From Pseudomonas laurylsulfatiphila (GTDB lineage Bacteria; Pseudomonadota; Gammaproteobacteria; Pseudomonadales; Pseudomonadaceae), in contig NZ_NIRS01000004.1 in the NCBI RefSeq assembly GCF_002934665.1, positions 436,501 through 500,500 on the forward strand: DNA of 64,000 nt. The letters are read 5' to 3'. Shown one piece after another: positions 11,311-20,735 of the stretch. Position numbers and translations under genes: made by a program. The notes below the pieces were generated by a model. It had not been told where the DNA came from. It was given only the letters and a program-made list of their open reading frames with translations, and ran no database searches. Each line of letters starts with the position of its first letter. Position 1 is the first letter of the stretch.

Positions 11311-12168
11311 ATGTACAACTGGATCGACGCCCTCGCCGACCTGCAAAACCGGGGTGAGCCCTGCGTGCTGGTGACCATCATCGAAGAGCTCGGCTCCACG
11401 CCGCGCAACGCTGGCTCGAAAATGGTCATCAGCGCGAACCAGGCCTTCGACACCATCGGTGGCGGACACCTGGAATACAAGGCCATGAAGATCGCCCGCG
11501 AGATGCTGGCCAGCGGCAAGCAGGACACCCATCTGGAGCGTTTCAGCCTCGGCGCCAGCCTCGGCCAGTGCTGCGGCGGTGCCACCGTTCTGCTGTTCGA
11601 ACCGATGGGCCAGGTGCAGGCGCAGATCGCCGTGTTCGGTGCTGGCCACGTCGGCCGCGCCCTGGTGCCGCTGCTGGCCAGCCTGCCTTGCCGGGTGCGC
11701 TGGATCGACTCGCGGGAAGAGGAATTCCCCGAACAGATTCCCCACGGCGTGCGCAAGATCGTCAGCGAAGAACCGGTGGATGAAATCGATGACCTGCCCG
11801 CTGGCAGCTATTGCATCGTGATGACCCACAACCACCAGCTCGACCTCGAACTGACCGCGGCGATCCTCAAGCGCAACGACTTCGCCTACTTCGGCCTGAT
11901 CGGTTCGAAGACCAAACGCGTGAAGTTCGAACATCGCCTGCGCGACCGCGGTTTCGACACTAGCGTCGTGCAACGCATGCGCTGCCCGATGGGCATCGGT
12001 GAAGTCAAAGGCAAGTTGCCTGTGGAAATCGCCATCTCAATCGCCGGCGAAATCATCGCCACCTATAACGCGAACTTCGGCCAGCAGACGTCCAGCGCCG
12101 AACCGATTGCCAAACTGCTGCCCGCATCACGCCGCAGCCAAACCGCAAACTTGAAAGCCTCGAACTGA
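11311..12168 (+). CDS. xdhC: xanthine dehydrogenase accessory protein XdhC
   Basis: Molybdenum-cofactor chaperone: binds and sulfurates Moco and inserts it into XdhB; not part of the mature enzyme. The 285-aa protein has the N-terminal XdhC/CoxI domain (ELGSTPRNAGSKMVI), a GQCCGG cysteine motif near residue 89, and a C-terminal Rossmann domain starting VFGAGHVGRAL near residue 109. ATG at 11311. guaD begins 7 nt after its stop, so the two are co-transcribed. Confidence 0.95.
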   Translation: MYNWIDALADLQNRGEPCVLVTIIEELGSTPRNAGSKMVISANQAFDTIGGGHLEYKAMKIAREMLASGKQDTHLERFSLGASLGQCCGGATVLLFEPMGQVQAQIAVFGAGHVGRALVPLLASLPCRVRWIDSREEEFPEQIPHGVRKIVSEEPVDEIDDLPAGSYCIVMTHNHQLDLELTAAILKRNDFAYFGLIGSKTKRVKFEHRLRDRGFDTSVVQRMRCPMGIGEVKGKLPVEIAISIAGEIIATYNANFGQQTSSAEPIAKLLPASRRSQTANLKASN

Positions 12169-12175
12169 GAATCTC

Positions 12176-13480
12176 ATGCCTCTGACTCGCAAAGCTTACC
12201 GCGCCGCCATCCTGCACAGCATCGCCGACCCAGCCGAAGTCGGTATCGAAGCCTCCTACGAGTATTTCGAAGACGGCTTGCTGGTTGTGGATAACGGCCA
12301 GATCAGCGCCTTGGGCCACGCCAGCGAACTGCTGCCGACCCTGCCGGCGGATATCGAAATCACCCACTACCAAGACGCACTGATCACTCCCGGCTTCATC
12401 GACACCCACATCCACCTGCCGCAAACCGGCATGGTTGGCGCCTATGGCGAGCAATTGCTGGACTGGCTCAACACCTACACCTTCCCGTGCGAAAGCCAGT
12501 TCGCCGACAAGGCCCACGCTGACCAGGTCGCGGACATTTTCATCAAGGAACTGCTGCGCAACGGCACCACCACCGCGCTGGTGTTCGGCAGCGTGCACCC
12601 GCAATCGGTGAACTCGTTCTTCGAAGCGGCCGAGCAGCTCGACCTGCGGATGATCGCCGGCAAGGTGATGATGGACCGCAACGCCCCGGACTACCTGACC
12701 GACACCGCCGAATCCAGCTACGTCGACAGCAAGGCGCTGATCGAGCGCTGGCACGGCAAGGGTCGACTGCACTACGCCGTCACCCCACGCTTCGCACCGA
12801 CCAGCACCCCGGAACAGTTGACCCTGGCCGGCCAGTTGCTGACCGAATACCCGAATCTGTACATGCAGACCCACATCAGCGAAAACCTCAAGGAAATCGA
12901 GTGGGTCAAGGAGCTGTTCCCCGAGCGCAAGGGCTACCTGGACGTCTACGATCACTACCAGTTGCTCGGCGAGCGCTCGGTATTCGCCCACGGTGTGCAC
13001 CTGTGTGATGACGAGTGCGCGCGCCTGGCAGAAACCGGCTCGGCCATCTCGTTCTGCCCGACCTCGAACTTCTTCCTCGGCAGCGGCCTGTTCAACCTGC
13101 CGATGGCCGAGAAGCACAAGCTCAATGTCGGCATCGGCACCGATGTCGGCGGCGGCACCAGTTTCTCGCTGCTGCAAACCCTTAACGAAGCCTACAAGGT
13201 GATGCAGCTGCAAGGTGCGCGCCTGAGCCCGTTCAAGTCGCTGTACCTGGCCACCCTCGGCGGCGCTCGCGCACTGCGCCTGGAAGACAAGATCGGCACC
13301 CTGCAACCGGGCACCGACGCCGACTTCCTGGTGCTGGACTACAACGCTACGCCGCTGCTGGGCTATCGCCTGAAGCAGGCCAATAACATCGCCGAGACGT
13401 TGTTTGTGTTGATGACGCTGGGGGATGACCGGACGGTGTTGCAGACGTATGCGGCGGGGAATCTGGTGCATCAGCGCTAA
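12176..13480 (+). CDS. guaD: guanine deaminase GuaD
   Basis: Zinc amidohydrolase that deaminates guanine to xanthine, feeding XDH. The 434-aa protein shows the metal-binding DTHIHLPQTGMVGAYG motif near residue 78, QTHISE near 230, FAHGVHLCDDE near 270 and GIGTDVGGGTSFS near 320, all expected for the GuaD branch of the amidohydrolase superfamily. It is last in the xdhABC-guaD operon and is followed by an intrinsic terminator, so the unit ends here. Confidence 0.96.
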   Translation: MPLTRKAYRAAILHSIADPAEVGIEASYEYFEDGLLVVDNGQISALGHASELLPTLPADIEITHYQDALITPGFIDTHIHLPQTGMVGAYGEQLLDWLNTYTFPCESQFADKAHADQVADIFIKELLRNGTTTALVFGSVHPQSVNSFFEAAEQLDLRMIAGKVMMDRNAPDYLTDTAESSYVDSKALIERWHGKGRLHYAVTPRFAPTSTPEQLTLAGQLLTEYPNLYMQTHISENLKEIEWVKELFPERKGYLDVYDHYQLLGERSVFAHGVHLCDDECARLAETGSAISFCPTSNFFLGSGLFNLPMAEKHKLNVGIGTDVGGGTSFSLLQTLNEAYKVMQLQGARLSPFKSLYLATLGGARALRLEDKIGTLQPGTDADFLVLDYNATPLLGYRLKQANNIAETLFVLMTLGDDRTVLQTYAAGNLVHQR

Positions 13481-13494
13481 GGTGTTCCGGGCAT

Positions 13495-13533
13495 AAAAAA
13501 TCCCCCGTTGCTTTTCAGCACGGGGGATTTTTA
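13495..13533. terminator. intrinsic terminator after guaD
   Basis: A-rich flank, 9-bp stem ATCCCCCGT / ACGGGGGAT with an 11-nt loop, then TTTTTATT. Symmetric A and T flanks allow use in both directions. Confidence 0.85.
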
Positions 13534-13544
13534 TTGCCTGCAAC

Positions 13545-13619
13545 AAGATCGCAGCCTTCGGCAGCTCCTACAGGTGTACGCATGCCCTTGTAGGAGCTGC
13601 CGAAGGCTGCGATCTTTTT
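13545..13619. repeat. REPIN-like inverted pair (GATCGCAGCCTTCGGCAGCTCCTAC type)
   Basis: Two inverted copies of the ~28-bp element flank an ~18-bp spacer, between the guaD terminator and the convergent GntR gene. This is the most common repeat class in the window. Confidence 0.88.
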
Positions 13620-13622
13620 CTA

Positions 13623-14387
13623 TCAAAGCTTGGCGGTCGATCGGCCAGGCTTCTTGGTCTGCAGCAAATGCGAGAACACCGCGTGCAGGTCATCCGAAGC
13701 ACTTTCCTCGTCGAGGTTGAGCTTGCTGTCGATGTGATCCATGTGATGCATCATCAGGTTCACCGCCAGTTCAGCGTCGCGCTTCTCGATCGCGTCGATC
13801 AACTGGGTGTGCTCGTCGTAGGAACAGTGGGAACGGTTGCCGCTTTCGTACTGGGCGATGATCAGCGACGTCTGGGACACCAGACTGCGCTGGAAGCTGA
13901 TCAACGGGGCGTTTTTCGCCGCTTCAGCCAGTTTCAGGTGGAATTCGCCCGACAAGCGGATGCCGGCACCCCGGTCGCCGCGGGAGAAGCTGTCGCGTTC
14001 GTCGTTGACCATCTGGCGCAATTCGGCGATCTGCTCGGCGGTGGCGTGTTGCACCGCCAGCTCGGTGATCGCGCGCTCGACCAGACGCCGGGCCATGAAC
14101 ACCTGGCGCGCCTCTTCGACACTCGGGCTGGCAACCACGGCGCCGCGATTCGGACGCAACAGCACCACGCCTTCATGGGCCAGGCGCGACAGGGCGCGGC
14201 GAATGATGGTACGGCTGACCCCGAAAATTTCCCCCAGCGCTTCTTCGCTCAACTTGGTGCCGGGCGCCAGACGCTGCTCGAGGATGGCCTCGAAGATATG
14301 CGCGTAGACAATATCGTCCTGGGTACCGCTGCGGCCGGCTTTGCCTGCTCGCGGTTGTTTCTTTAGGGGTTGCAACTGTTCGTTCAT
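13623..14387 (-). CDS. GntR-family regulator, FCD subgroup
   Basis: Transcription regulator of 254 aa from the ATG at 14385-14387; a longer frame runs upstream to 14669 but enters a REP element, so the internal start is preferred. The winged HTH covers about residues 22-90 (LEQRLAPGTKLSEEALGEIFGVSRTIIRRALSRLAHEGVV) and an FCD helical domain follows (about 100-235). It is convergent with guaD and divergent from the BenE-type permease gene, so it may control either. Its ligand is unknown. Confidence 0.88.
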   Translation of the reverse strand: MNEQLQPLKKQPRAGKAGRSGTQDDIVYAHIFEAILEQRLAPGTKLSEEALGEIFGVSRTIIRRALSRLAHEGVVLLRPNRGAVVASPSVEEARQVFMARRLVERAITELAVQHATAEQIAELRQMVNDERDSFSRGDRGAGIRLSGEFHLKLAEAAKNAPLISFQRSLVSQTSLIIAQYESGNRSHCSYDEHTQLIDAIEKRDAELAVNLMMHHMDHIDSKLNLDEESASDDLHAVFSHLLQTKKPGRSTAKL

Positions 14388-14735
14388 GGGCACTCGAGTC
14401 GGAAGAACTGCGGCGAATTGACCGTGACTGTAATACGGCACAGTGGGTCGCTGGCAAGTATCGCGTAAAAAACACTGCAATTGTACACAATGCTTAGTGG
14501 CAACACGACTGTACGGCTGTTTGTCACTTCCGCTGTATCGCAACGATCCATTACGTTTGAGTTTAGGCTTTAACGCAGAATCCGCAGCGCTTGCATCCCT
14601 GTAGGAGCCGGCTTGCCGGCGATTCGGTCTTGAGGCTTGCGCCAGACTCAAGGGCGTCATCGCTGGCAAGCCAGCTCCTACAGACGGTTGCGTTGTCGCG
14701 GACCTCTATTCATATGTATAAGGAACACCCCCGTC
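14388..14735. other. divergent intergenic region, GntR gene / BenE-type gene
   Basis: Holds a REP pair (14600-14683) and a short imperfect dyad TTGTACACAA near 14480, which resembles FCD-GntR operators only loosely. No small gene was found. Confidence 0.4.
14600..14683. repeat. REPIN-like inverted pair (GGAGCCGGCTTGCCGGCGAT / ATCGCTGGCAAGCCAGCTCC)
   Basis: Inverted copies of the GCTGGC-type element (left arm with compensating changes) flank a ~45-bp spacer in the promoter region of the downstream permease. Confidence 0.85.
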
Positions 14736-15926
14736 ATGAACGACGCCACCCACACGCAGCTCCGCCCATTGGCCGACACCTCGCCCTCGGCCATCGTCGC
14801 CGGGTTCATCGCCATGATGACCGGCTACACCAGCTCCCTGGTGCTGATGTTCCAGGCCGGGCAAGCGGCGGGCCTGAGCAGCGGGCAGATTTCTTCGTGG
14901 ATCTGGGCGATCTCCATCGGCATGGCGGTGTGCTCCATCGGCCTGTCCCTGCGCTATCGCACGCCGATCACCATTGCCTGGTCGACCCCCGGTGCCGCGC
15001 TGCTGATCACCAGCCTGGGCGGCGTGAGCTACGGCGAAGCCATTGGTGCCTACATGACCTGCGCGGTGCTGGTGACGATTTGCGGGCTGACCGGCAGCTT
15101 CGAACGGCTGGTGAAAAAAATCCCGGCATCCCTGGCCGCCGCCCTGCTGGCAGGGATCCTGTTCAAGATCGGCAGCGAGATTTTCGTCGCCGCGCAACAC
15201 CGCACGGCCCTGGTACTGGGGATGTTCGTCACTTATCTGCTGGTCAAGCGCCTGTCGCCGCGCTATGCGGTGCTGGCAGCCTTGCTGATCGGCACGGCAT
15301 TGTCAGGCTTCATGGGGCTGCTGGACTTCAGCGGTTTTCACCTGGAGGTCGCCACGCCGGTCTGGACCACACCGCAATTCTCCCTGGCGGCGACCATCAG
15401 CATCGGCATCCCGCTGTTTGTCGTCGCCATGACCTCACAGAACATGCCCGGGATCGCCGTATTGCGCGCCGATGGCTACACCGTGCCAGCCTCGCCGCTG
15501 ATCACCACCACCGGCATCGCCAGTTTGCTGCTGGCACCCTTCGGTTCTCACGGGATCAACCTGGCGGCGATCAGCGCGGCGATCTGCACCGGTCCGCACG
15601 CCCATGAAGATCGCAACAAACGCTACACCGCCGCCGTCTGGTGCGGGATTTTCTACGGGATCGCCGGCGTGTTCGGCGCGACACTCGCGGCATTGTTTGC
15701 CGCACTGCCCAAGGAATTGGTGCTGTCGATTGCCGCACTGGCGCTGTTCGGCTCGATCATCAACGGCTTGAGCATCGCCATGAGCGAAGTGAAGGAACGT
15801 GAAGCGGCGCTCATCACCTTCATGGTCACGGCATCGGGGCTGACGCTGTTTTCCATCGGTTCGGCGTTCTGGGGGATTGTCGCGGGGGTGGTGACGCTGC
15901 TGATTCTGAATTGGCGCAAGGCCTGA
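14736..15926 (+). CDS. BenE-family (benzoate/H+ symporter-like) membrane transporter
   Basis: Inner-membrane permease of 396 aa with about 11-12 hydrophobic segments. The N-terminal FIAMMTGYTSSLVLMFQAGQAAG and TPITIAWSTPGAALL segments are characteristic of the BenE/YdcO family. The ATG at 14736 has AAGGA about 10 nt upstream; the longer frame to 14637 is leaderless and overlaps a repeat. Substrate is not certain: the family is named for benzoate, but no benzoate-degradation genes are present, and the neighbours are purine catabolism and a GntR regulator. Followed by a REP pair and a shared terminator. Confidence 0.85.
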   Translation: MNDATHTQLRPLADTSPSAIVAGFIAMMTGYTSSLVLMFQAGQAAGLSSGQISSWIWAISIGMAVCSIGLSLRYRTPITIAWSTPGAALLITSLGGVSYGEAIGAYMTCAVLVTICGLTGSFERLVKKIPASLAAALLAGILFKIGSEIFVAAQHRTALVLGMFVTYLLVKRLSPRYAVLAALLIGTALSGFMGLLDFSGFHLEVATPVWTTPQFSLAATISIGIPLFVVAMTSQNMPGIAVLRADGYTVPASPLITTTGIASLLLAPFGSHGINLAAISAAICTGPHAHEDRNKRYTAAVWCGIFYGIAGVFGATLAALFAALPKELVLSIAALALFGSIINGLSIAMSEVKEREAALITFMVTASGLTLFSIGSAFWGIVAGVVTLLILNWRKA

Positions 15927-15932
15927 AAAAGC

Positions 15933-16019
15933 AAAAGATCGCAGCCTTCGGCAGCTCCTACACAAGCATATGCGTACATCTGTAGGAGCTGTCGAGTGAA
16001 ACGAGGCTGCGATCTTTTG
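15933..16019. repeat. hybrid REP inverted pair (CCTTCGGCAG and CTCGTTTCACTCGACAG types)
   Basis: The left copy has the ...GCAGCCTTCGGCAGCTCCTAC core; the right copy has the ...AGCTGTCGAGTGAAACGAGGCTGCGATC core. The two arms are therefore from different subtypes that share the outer GATCGCAG and AGCTCCTAC ends. Confidence 0.8.
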
Positions 16020-16027
16020 ATCGTCGC

Positions 16028-16063
16028 AAAAAAAAACGGCGACCCTTGGGTCGCCGTTTTTTT
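16028..16063. terminator. bidirectional intrinsic terminator
   Basis: A9 run, stem CGGCGACC / GGTCGCCG with small loop, then T7. Serves the convergent permease (plus) and yggL (minus) genes. Confidence 0.9.
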
Positions 16064-16070
16064 CAGAACA

Positions 16071-16415
16071 TCAAGCTACCGGATTGATCGGCTTTTCCGG
16101 GTACCAGACGTCCAGCAGCGGGCTGACTTCAACGCTGGTCAGCTCGGTGCGGCCTTTGAGCCAGGCTTCAACGGCAGCGCGCTGTTCAGCGCTGACCGAG
16201 CCACGCTTCTGCAGGCAAACCAGACCGTAGTCGTCGCCGCCAACATAACCCAGGCCGTTGGCTTCCATGGCTTCTTTGAGGAACGCATCGAGGAAAGCAT
16301 CAATGGCTTCATCAGCCAAATCTTCTTTGAAATCCAGGTTCAGTTCGAAACCCAGCTCTTGAAATTCATCGACGCACAGTTTTTTGCGCAGACGCTGGGA
16401 ACGGTTAGTCGCCAT
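16071..16415 (-). CDS. yggL: YggL family protein (DUF469)
   Basis: Small soluble protein of 114 aa with the basic N-terminus NRSQRLRKKL, then CVDEFQELGFEL and YVGGDDYGLVCLQKRGS, the diagnostic segments of the YggL/DUF469 family, which has been linked to the 50S ribosomal subunit. ATG at 16413-16415 follows a purine-rich AGGATTG. Convergent with the permease across a shared terminator, divergent from dacB. Precise role is not deducible here. Confidence 0.9.
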   Translation of the reverse strand: MATNRSQRLRKKLCVDEFQELGFELNLDFKEDLADEAIDAFLDAFLKEAMEANGLGYVGGDDYGLVCLQKRGSVSAEQRAAVEAWLKGRTELTSVEVSPLLDVWYPEKPINPVA

Positions 16416-16649
16416 TGGAACAATCCTCTTAAGTAATAACGGGCGGCACTTTAGCAGTTTAAGGCGCCGATTGCCTGACTCTCTGGGCCACCACGCCTAC
16501 CGCCGGTAAAAAAATAGCCGATCAGACAGCCCTCGCACGGCACAAGTCGTGGCACCTTGGGGCATAATGCCGACACTTTCATGACCATTGAGGGAATTTA
16601 TCTTCATGCCCTCATCTTTTTTCCCCTCGGCTGTAGGGTTTTATTTCAG

Positions 16650-18110
16650 ATGATCAAATCTTTGCGTCCATTGCTATTGGCCGGTTTTCTTCTCCCCCTG
16701 GCCCTCCCCGTTTCTGCAGCTCCGGTCAATACTGCGCTGTCGCCCAACGTTGAAAAAGCCCTGAAAGCCAGCAAATTGCAGGACAACGCCCTGTCGCTGG
16801 TGATGATCCCGCTCACCGGCCCCGGCACCCCGACGGTGTTCAACGCCGACGTCTCGGTCAACCCGGCGTCGACCATGAAACTGGTCACCACCTACGCAGC
16901 CCTGGAAATGCTCGGCCCGAACCACCAGTGGAAAACCGAGTTCTATACCGACGGCACCCTCAGTGGCGGCATCCTCAATGGCAACCTCTACCTCAAGGGT
17001 GGCGGCGATCCGAAGCTGAACATGGAAAAACTCTGGCTGCTGATGCGCGACCTGCGTGCCAACGGTGTCACCCAGGTCACCGGCGACCTGGTGCTGGATA
17101 AAACCTTCTTCGTGCAACCGCAACTGCCGGAGTTCAATGACGACGGCAACGACGAGAACAAGCCGTTCCTGGTCAAACCCGATTCGCTGCTGGTCAACCT
17201 CAAGGCGCTGCGCTTCGTTGCGCGCAATGACTCGGGCAAGGTACTGGTCTCGGTGGAGCCGCCGATTGCGAGCATCCGCATCGACAACCAGGTCAAGGCC
17301 CTCAATTCCAAGCAATGCACCGGTGGCGTGCGTTACAACCCGGTGGCGCAAGCCGATGGCACCGTGACCGTTACCGTCGGCGGTCAATTGGGTGAAGGCT
17401 GCAGCTCGCAGACTTACCTGTCGCTGCTCGACCACGCGACCTACACCGCCGGCGCCGTCCGCGCGATCTGGAAGGAACTGGGTGGCAGCATCCAGGGCAA
17501 GGATGTGCTGGCGCCAACCCCTAAAGACGCCAAGGTTCTGGCCCGGGCGTTCTCGCCGGACCTGGCGGAAATCATCCGCGACATCAACAAGTACAGTAAC
17601 AACACCATGGCCCAGCAGTTGTTCCTGAGCCTGGGCCAACGTTTCCGCACCGATGCCGATGGTGACGACGCCAAGGCTGCCCAGCGTGTCGTGCGTCAGT
17701 GGCTGGCGAAAAAGGGCATCACCGCGCCGCACCTGGTGATGGAGAACGGCTCCGGCCTGTCCCGCGCCGAGCGCGTCAGCGCCCGGGAAATGGCCTCGAT
17801 GCTCGAAGCGGCGTGGCACAGCCCGTATGCCGCCGAGTACATCAGTTCGATGCCGATTGCCGGCACCGACGGCACCATGCGCAAACGCCTGAAGACCACG
17901 GCGATGCGCGGTGAAGCCCACGTCAAGACCGGCACGCTGAACACCGTACGGGCGATTGCCGGCTTCAGTCGCGACGTCAACGGCAACACCTGGGCGGTGG
18001 TGGCGATCCTCAACGACAAGGCCCCGTTCGGCGCCTCGTCGGTGCTGGATCAGGTGCTGCTCGACCTGTACCGCCAACCGAAAGCGCCGCAGACGGCTTC
18101 GGTGTTGTAA
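16650..18110 (+). CDS. dacB: D-alanyl-D-alanine carboxypeptidase/endopeptidase (PBP4)
   Basis: Periplasmic low-molecular-mass penicillin-binding protein that trims peptidoglycan stem peptides and cross-links. From the ATG at 16650 it is 486 aa with a clear signal peptide (SLRPLLLAGFLLPLALPVSA, cleavage before APV). Catalytic motifs are S74-T-M-K77, S316-N-N318 and K426-T-G. The ~200-residue insertion between the first two motifs is typical of class C PBP4. The longer frame from 16557 puts an extra stretch before the signal peptide and is rejected. Confidence 0.95.
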   Translation: MIKSLRPLLLAGFLLPLALPVSAAPVNTALSPNVEKALKASKLQDNALSLVMIPLTGPGTPTVFNADVSVNPASTMKLVTTYAALEMLGPNHQWKTEFYTDGTLSGGILNGNLYLKGGGDPKLNMEKLWLLMRDLRANGVTQVTGDLVLDKTFFVQPQLPEFNDDGNDENKPFLVKPDSLLVNLKALRFVARNDSGKVLVSVEPPIASIRIDNQVKALNSKQCTGGVRYNPVAQADGTVTVTVGGQLGEGCSSQTYLSLLDHATYTAGAVRAIWKELGGSIQGKDVLAPTPKDAKVLARAFSPDLAEIIRDINKYSNNTMAQQLFLSLGQRFRTDADGDDAKAAQRVVRQWLAKKGITAPHLVMENGSGLSRAERVSAREMASMLEAAWHSPYAAEYISSMPIAGTDGTMRKRLKTTAMRGEAHVKTGTLNTVRAIAGFSRDVNGNTWAVVAILNDKAPFGASSVLDQVLLDLYRQPKAPQTASVL

Positions 18111-18126
18111 AGCACCGTTCTGCCCT

Positions 18127-18231
18127 TTGTAGGAGCGAGCTTGCTCGCGATGGTCGATAACGATAACGCGGACATACTGGATGTACGCGGCGCTCTCGAA
18201 TCCATCGCGAGCAAGCTCGCTCCTACAGGGT
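18127..18231. repeat. REPIN-like inverted pair (GTAGGAGCGAGCTTGCTCGCGAT type)
   Basis: Inverted copies of the GGAGCGAGC..GCTCGCGATGG element flank a ~58-bp spacer between the convergent dacB and diguanylate cyclase genes. Confidence 0.88.
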
Positions 18232-18247
18232 CAGCGTACAACCCAGG

Positions 18248-20647
18248 TTAATTCATCTCCTCTTCTACCCGGTCTCGCCCTGCCTGTTTCGCCGCATAAA
18301 CCCCCGAGTCCGCGCGCAACAGCAAGGCATCGGCGCCCTCTCCGGTCCGCCAACTGGCAATCCCGAAACTGGCGGTGACCGTACCAACGCCTTCAATGGG
18401 TGAACTGCGCAGGCTCTGCCACAATTGCTGGGCCAGCACATAGGCATGTTCGCCGCCGATATCCGGGCACAACACCATGAATTCCTCACCGCCCAGGCGG
18501 CAGAACACATCGGTGCGACGCAGCCGGTGGCCGATCCGTTCGCACACTGCCTGCAACACCCGGTCACCGATGGCGTGGCCATGCAGGTCATTGATGCGCT
18601 TGAAATGGTCGATGTCGAGCATGATCACCGACAAATCCCCACCGCCCCGCTCCACCCGGGCCATTTCGGTGGTCAGTCGCTCCTGGAAATAACGCCGGTT
18701 GTGGATGCCGGTCAGCGAATCGGTGACCGACAACGCGCGCAATTCTTCTTCCACCCGCTTCATATCGGAAATGTCCGAGATGTAGCCGTGCCAGAGCACG
18801 CCGCCACCAGGCAACTCCTCCGGAGTGGCTTCACCGCGAACCCAACGCACCCCGCGTTGCGGCAGTTGCACGCGGTACTCCTCGCGCCAGGGGCTGAGGG
18901 TTTCGGCCGAGGCGCGGATCGAGGCGCGGACGCGGGTAGCGTCCTGGGGGTGAATCCGGGTGAAGATCGCTTCGGCATTGAGCAGCAGTACGTCGGGCCC
19001 CAGCTCGTAGATATCGCGAATGCCGTCGCTGGCATAGATCACGCTGAAGCGCCCGTCGAATTCCATCTTGAACTGGTAGATGCCACCGGGCACGTGGGCG
19101 CTGAGCTTTTTCAACAGCAGGTCCCGCGCCGCAAGCGCTTCATGGACCCGTTTGCGTTCGGTGATGTCGATGCACACCGCCAGGTGCCCGACCCACAGGC
19201 CTTGCTCGTCGAGCACCGGCGTGGCGAGCATGTTGACCATCAGATGGCTGCCATCGCCGCGCACCAGGGTCCACTCCCGCGCCTCGTGACCGCCCTCCAC
19301 GTCGCTTTCCACCAGCATCGCCTGGCAAGTCGGCACCGGCTTGCCATAGCGCGCGCTCAACTCGGCCGAGCGACCGGCCAGCTCCCGGGGCAGGTGCAGG
19401 TTCTCCAGGGTCATATGGCCGACCACTTCGGCACTGCTATAGCCGAGCATCTGCTCGGCACCGGCGTTGAAGGTGCTGATGACGCCGCGCAGGTCGGTGG
19501 CGATGATCGCAACCTGGGTGGCGGCATTCAGCACGCCACGCAACTGACCATGGGTGCCACGCAGTTCCTGTTCCCGGTCACGCAGCTCCTGGGTACGCTG
19601 ATCGACCAGTCTCAACGCCCGCTGCCGCTGACTGACCAGCACATAGAGCAAGGCGCTGAGCAACAGGCTGAGCAAACCACCCAACACGACCAGACTGGTC
19701 ACGGAGGAATGGTTGGCCTGCACGAACGCGTCGCTGGGCTGGATATCGACCTGATAGTCATGGTCGGCCATGCGCAACAGGCGCGTGGCCGACAGCTCGC
19801 TGACGGCTGGCGGATTGGGCGACTCGAACAGCACTTCGTGCTGGTCGTCGGTCGACAAATCGAGGATGCGTACCGAGAGATAGTCGCGACTCGCTTCCGG
19901 CAGTCCGTCCGCCAGCAACTGGCGCATGCTGATCACAGCCATCACATACCCGTAGGGCTTCGTGGCTGTGTGGTCCTGTCCGGTGCGCTGCGTGACCGGC
20001 GCGACCAGCAGCACGCCGCGCGCATAAGCCGGTTCGATACTCACCAGATGCATCGGTTGTGATACCGCCATGCCGCCATGCTGATCGGCCCGTTCGAGCG
20101 TGGCACGCCGCAGCGGCTGGGCCAGCAAGTCGTAGCCGAGGGGAGAACCGAGTTTGCTTTGCGTCTGGCTATACAGCACCGCCACGTACTCATCTCGCTC
20201 GCCGGCCAGTTGCAATTGGCCGTCAGCGTTGAGTTCTCTCAGGGTGAAGCTGTTCAAGCCCTCGTCTCGCACCCGTCGCTCGAACGCCGTCCGCTCGTCA
20301 CGAGTGATCCGCTGGGCATAGGAATACGCCTGGGTTCGCAGCAGCAAAGGTTGGGTGTAGCCGTCGAATTCCGCTCGGGACACTGAACCGGAATTGGTGA
20401 AAAACCGGCGCAGGCCGTCGAGGCGCTGCTCCTGATCTTCGAAACGTTCTTCGATACGGCTGTAACGCTCACTGGCCAGCAGTTGAAAGCGTTGCCGCAA
20501 TTGATGGTGAAACAGATTCAGCGTCGACCACGCCAGCAACCCGGTGAGCACCCCGCCGATCAACAATACCAGCAGCGCGACCAGCCAGGCCGAGGCATCT
20601 TCGCTGATTAAACCCAGGATCTTGGGGCGCACGGCGTGCAACGACAT
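18248..20647 (-). CDS. membrane diguanylate cyclase, CHASE-PAS-PAS-GGDEF
   Basis: Probable c-di-GMP synthase of 799 aa. It has a transmembrane helix near residues 20-42, a periplasmic CHASE sensor (about 75-290), a second helix near 315-340 (SLVVLGGLLSLLLSALLYVL), two PAS domains (about 370-490 and 505-630) and a C-terminal GGDEF domain. The active site reads GGEEF (719-723), so the cyclase should be active, and an RRTD product-inhibition site lies five residues before it. I used ATG at 20645-20647; an in-frame TTG three codons upstream is possible. No EAL domain. The signal sensed is unknown. Confidence 0.9.
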   Translation of the reverse strand: MSLHAVRPKILGLISEDASAWLVALLVLLIGGVLTGLLAWSTLNLFHHQLRQRFQLLASERYSRIEERFEDQEQRLDGLRRFFTNSGSVSRAEFDGYTQPLLLRTQAYSYAQRITRDERTAFERRVRDEGLNSFTLRELNADGQLQLAGERDEYVAVLYSQTQSKLGSPLGYDLLAQPLRRATLERADQHGGMAVSQPMHLVSIEPAYARGVLLVAPVTQRTGQDHTATKPYGYVMAVISMRQLLADGLPEASRDYLSVRILDLSTDDQHEVLFESPNPPAVSELSATRLLRMADHDYQVDIQPSDAFVQANHSSVTSLVVLGGLLSLLLSALLYVLVSQRQRALRLVDQRTQELRDREQELRGTHGQLRGVLNAATQVAIIATDLRGVISTFNAGAEQMLGYSSAEVVGHMTLENLHLPRELAGRSAELSARYGKPVPTCQAMLVESDVEGGHEAREWTLVRGDGSHLMVNMLATPVLDEQGLWVGHLAVCIDITERKRVHEALAARDLLLKKLSAHVPGGIYQFKMEFDGRFSVIYASDGIRDIYELGPDVLLLNAEAIFTRIHPQDATRVRASIRASAETLSPWREEYRVQLPQRGVRWVRGEATPEELPGGGVLWHGYISDISDMKRVEEELRALSVTDSLTGIHNRRYFQERLTTEMARVERGGGDLSVIMLDIDHFKRINDLHGHAIGDRVLQAVCERIGHRLRRTDVFCRLGGEEFMVLCPDIGGEHAYVLAQQLWQSLRSSPIEGVGTVTASFGIASWRTGEGADALLLRADSGVYAAKQAGRDRVEEEMN

Positions 20648-20735
20648 AAAACGCAACTCAAAACAAACGCCAGGTGCGGGAAAGCCCTTTGGCCCTGAGT
20701 TGAGTTATAGCTATTAGCCACTAATTTGACCAGCA

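Noticed and set aside
14478..14489. TTGTACACAA as operator for the GntR gene at 13.6 kb
   Set aside because: Only the outer TTGT/ACAA are symmetric and the centre is not; single copy, so not listed as a site.
14637..14735. N-terminal extension of the BenE-type permease
   Set aside because: The extension is translated from a REP arm and lacks hydrophobic character; the ATG at 14736 has a ribosome site and gives the family N-terminus.
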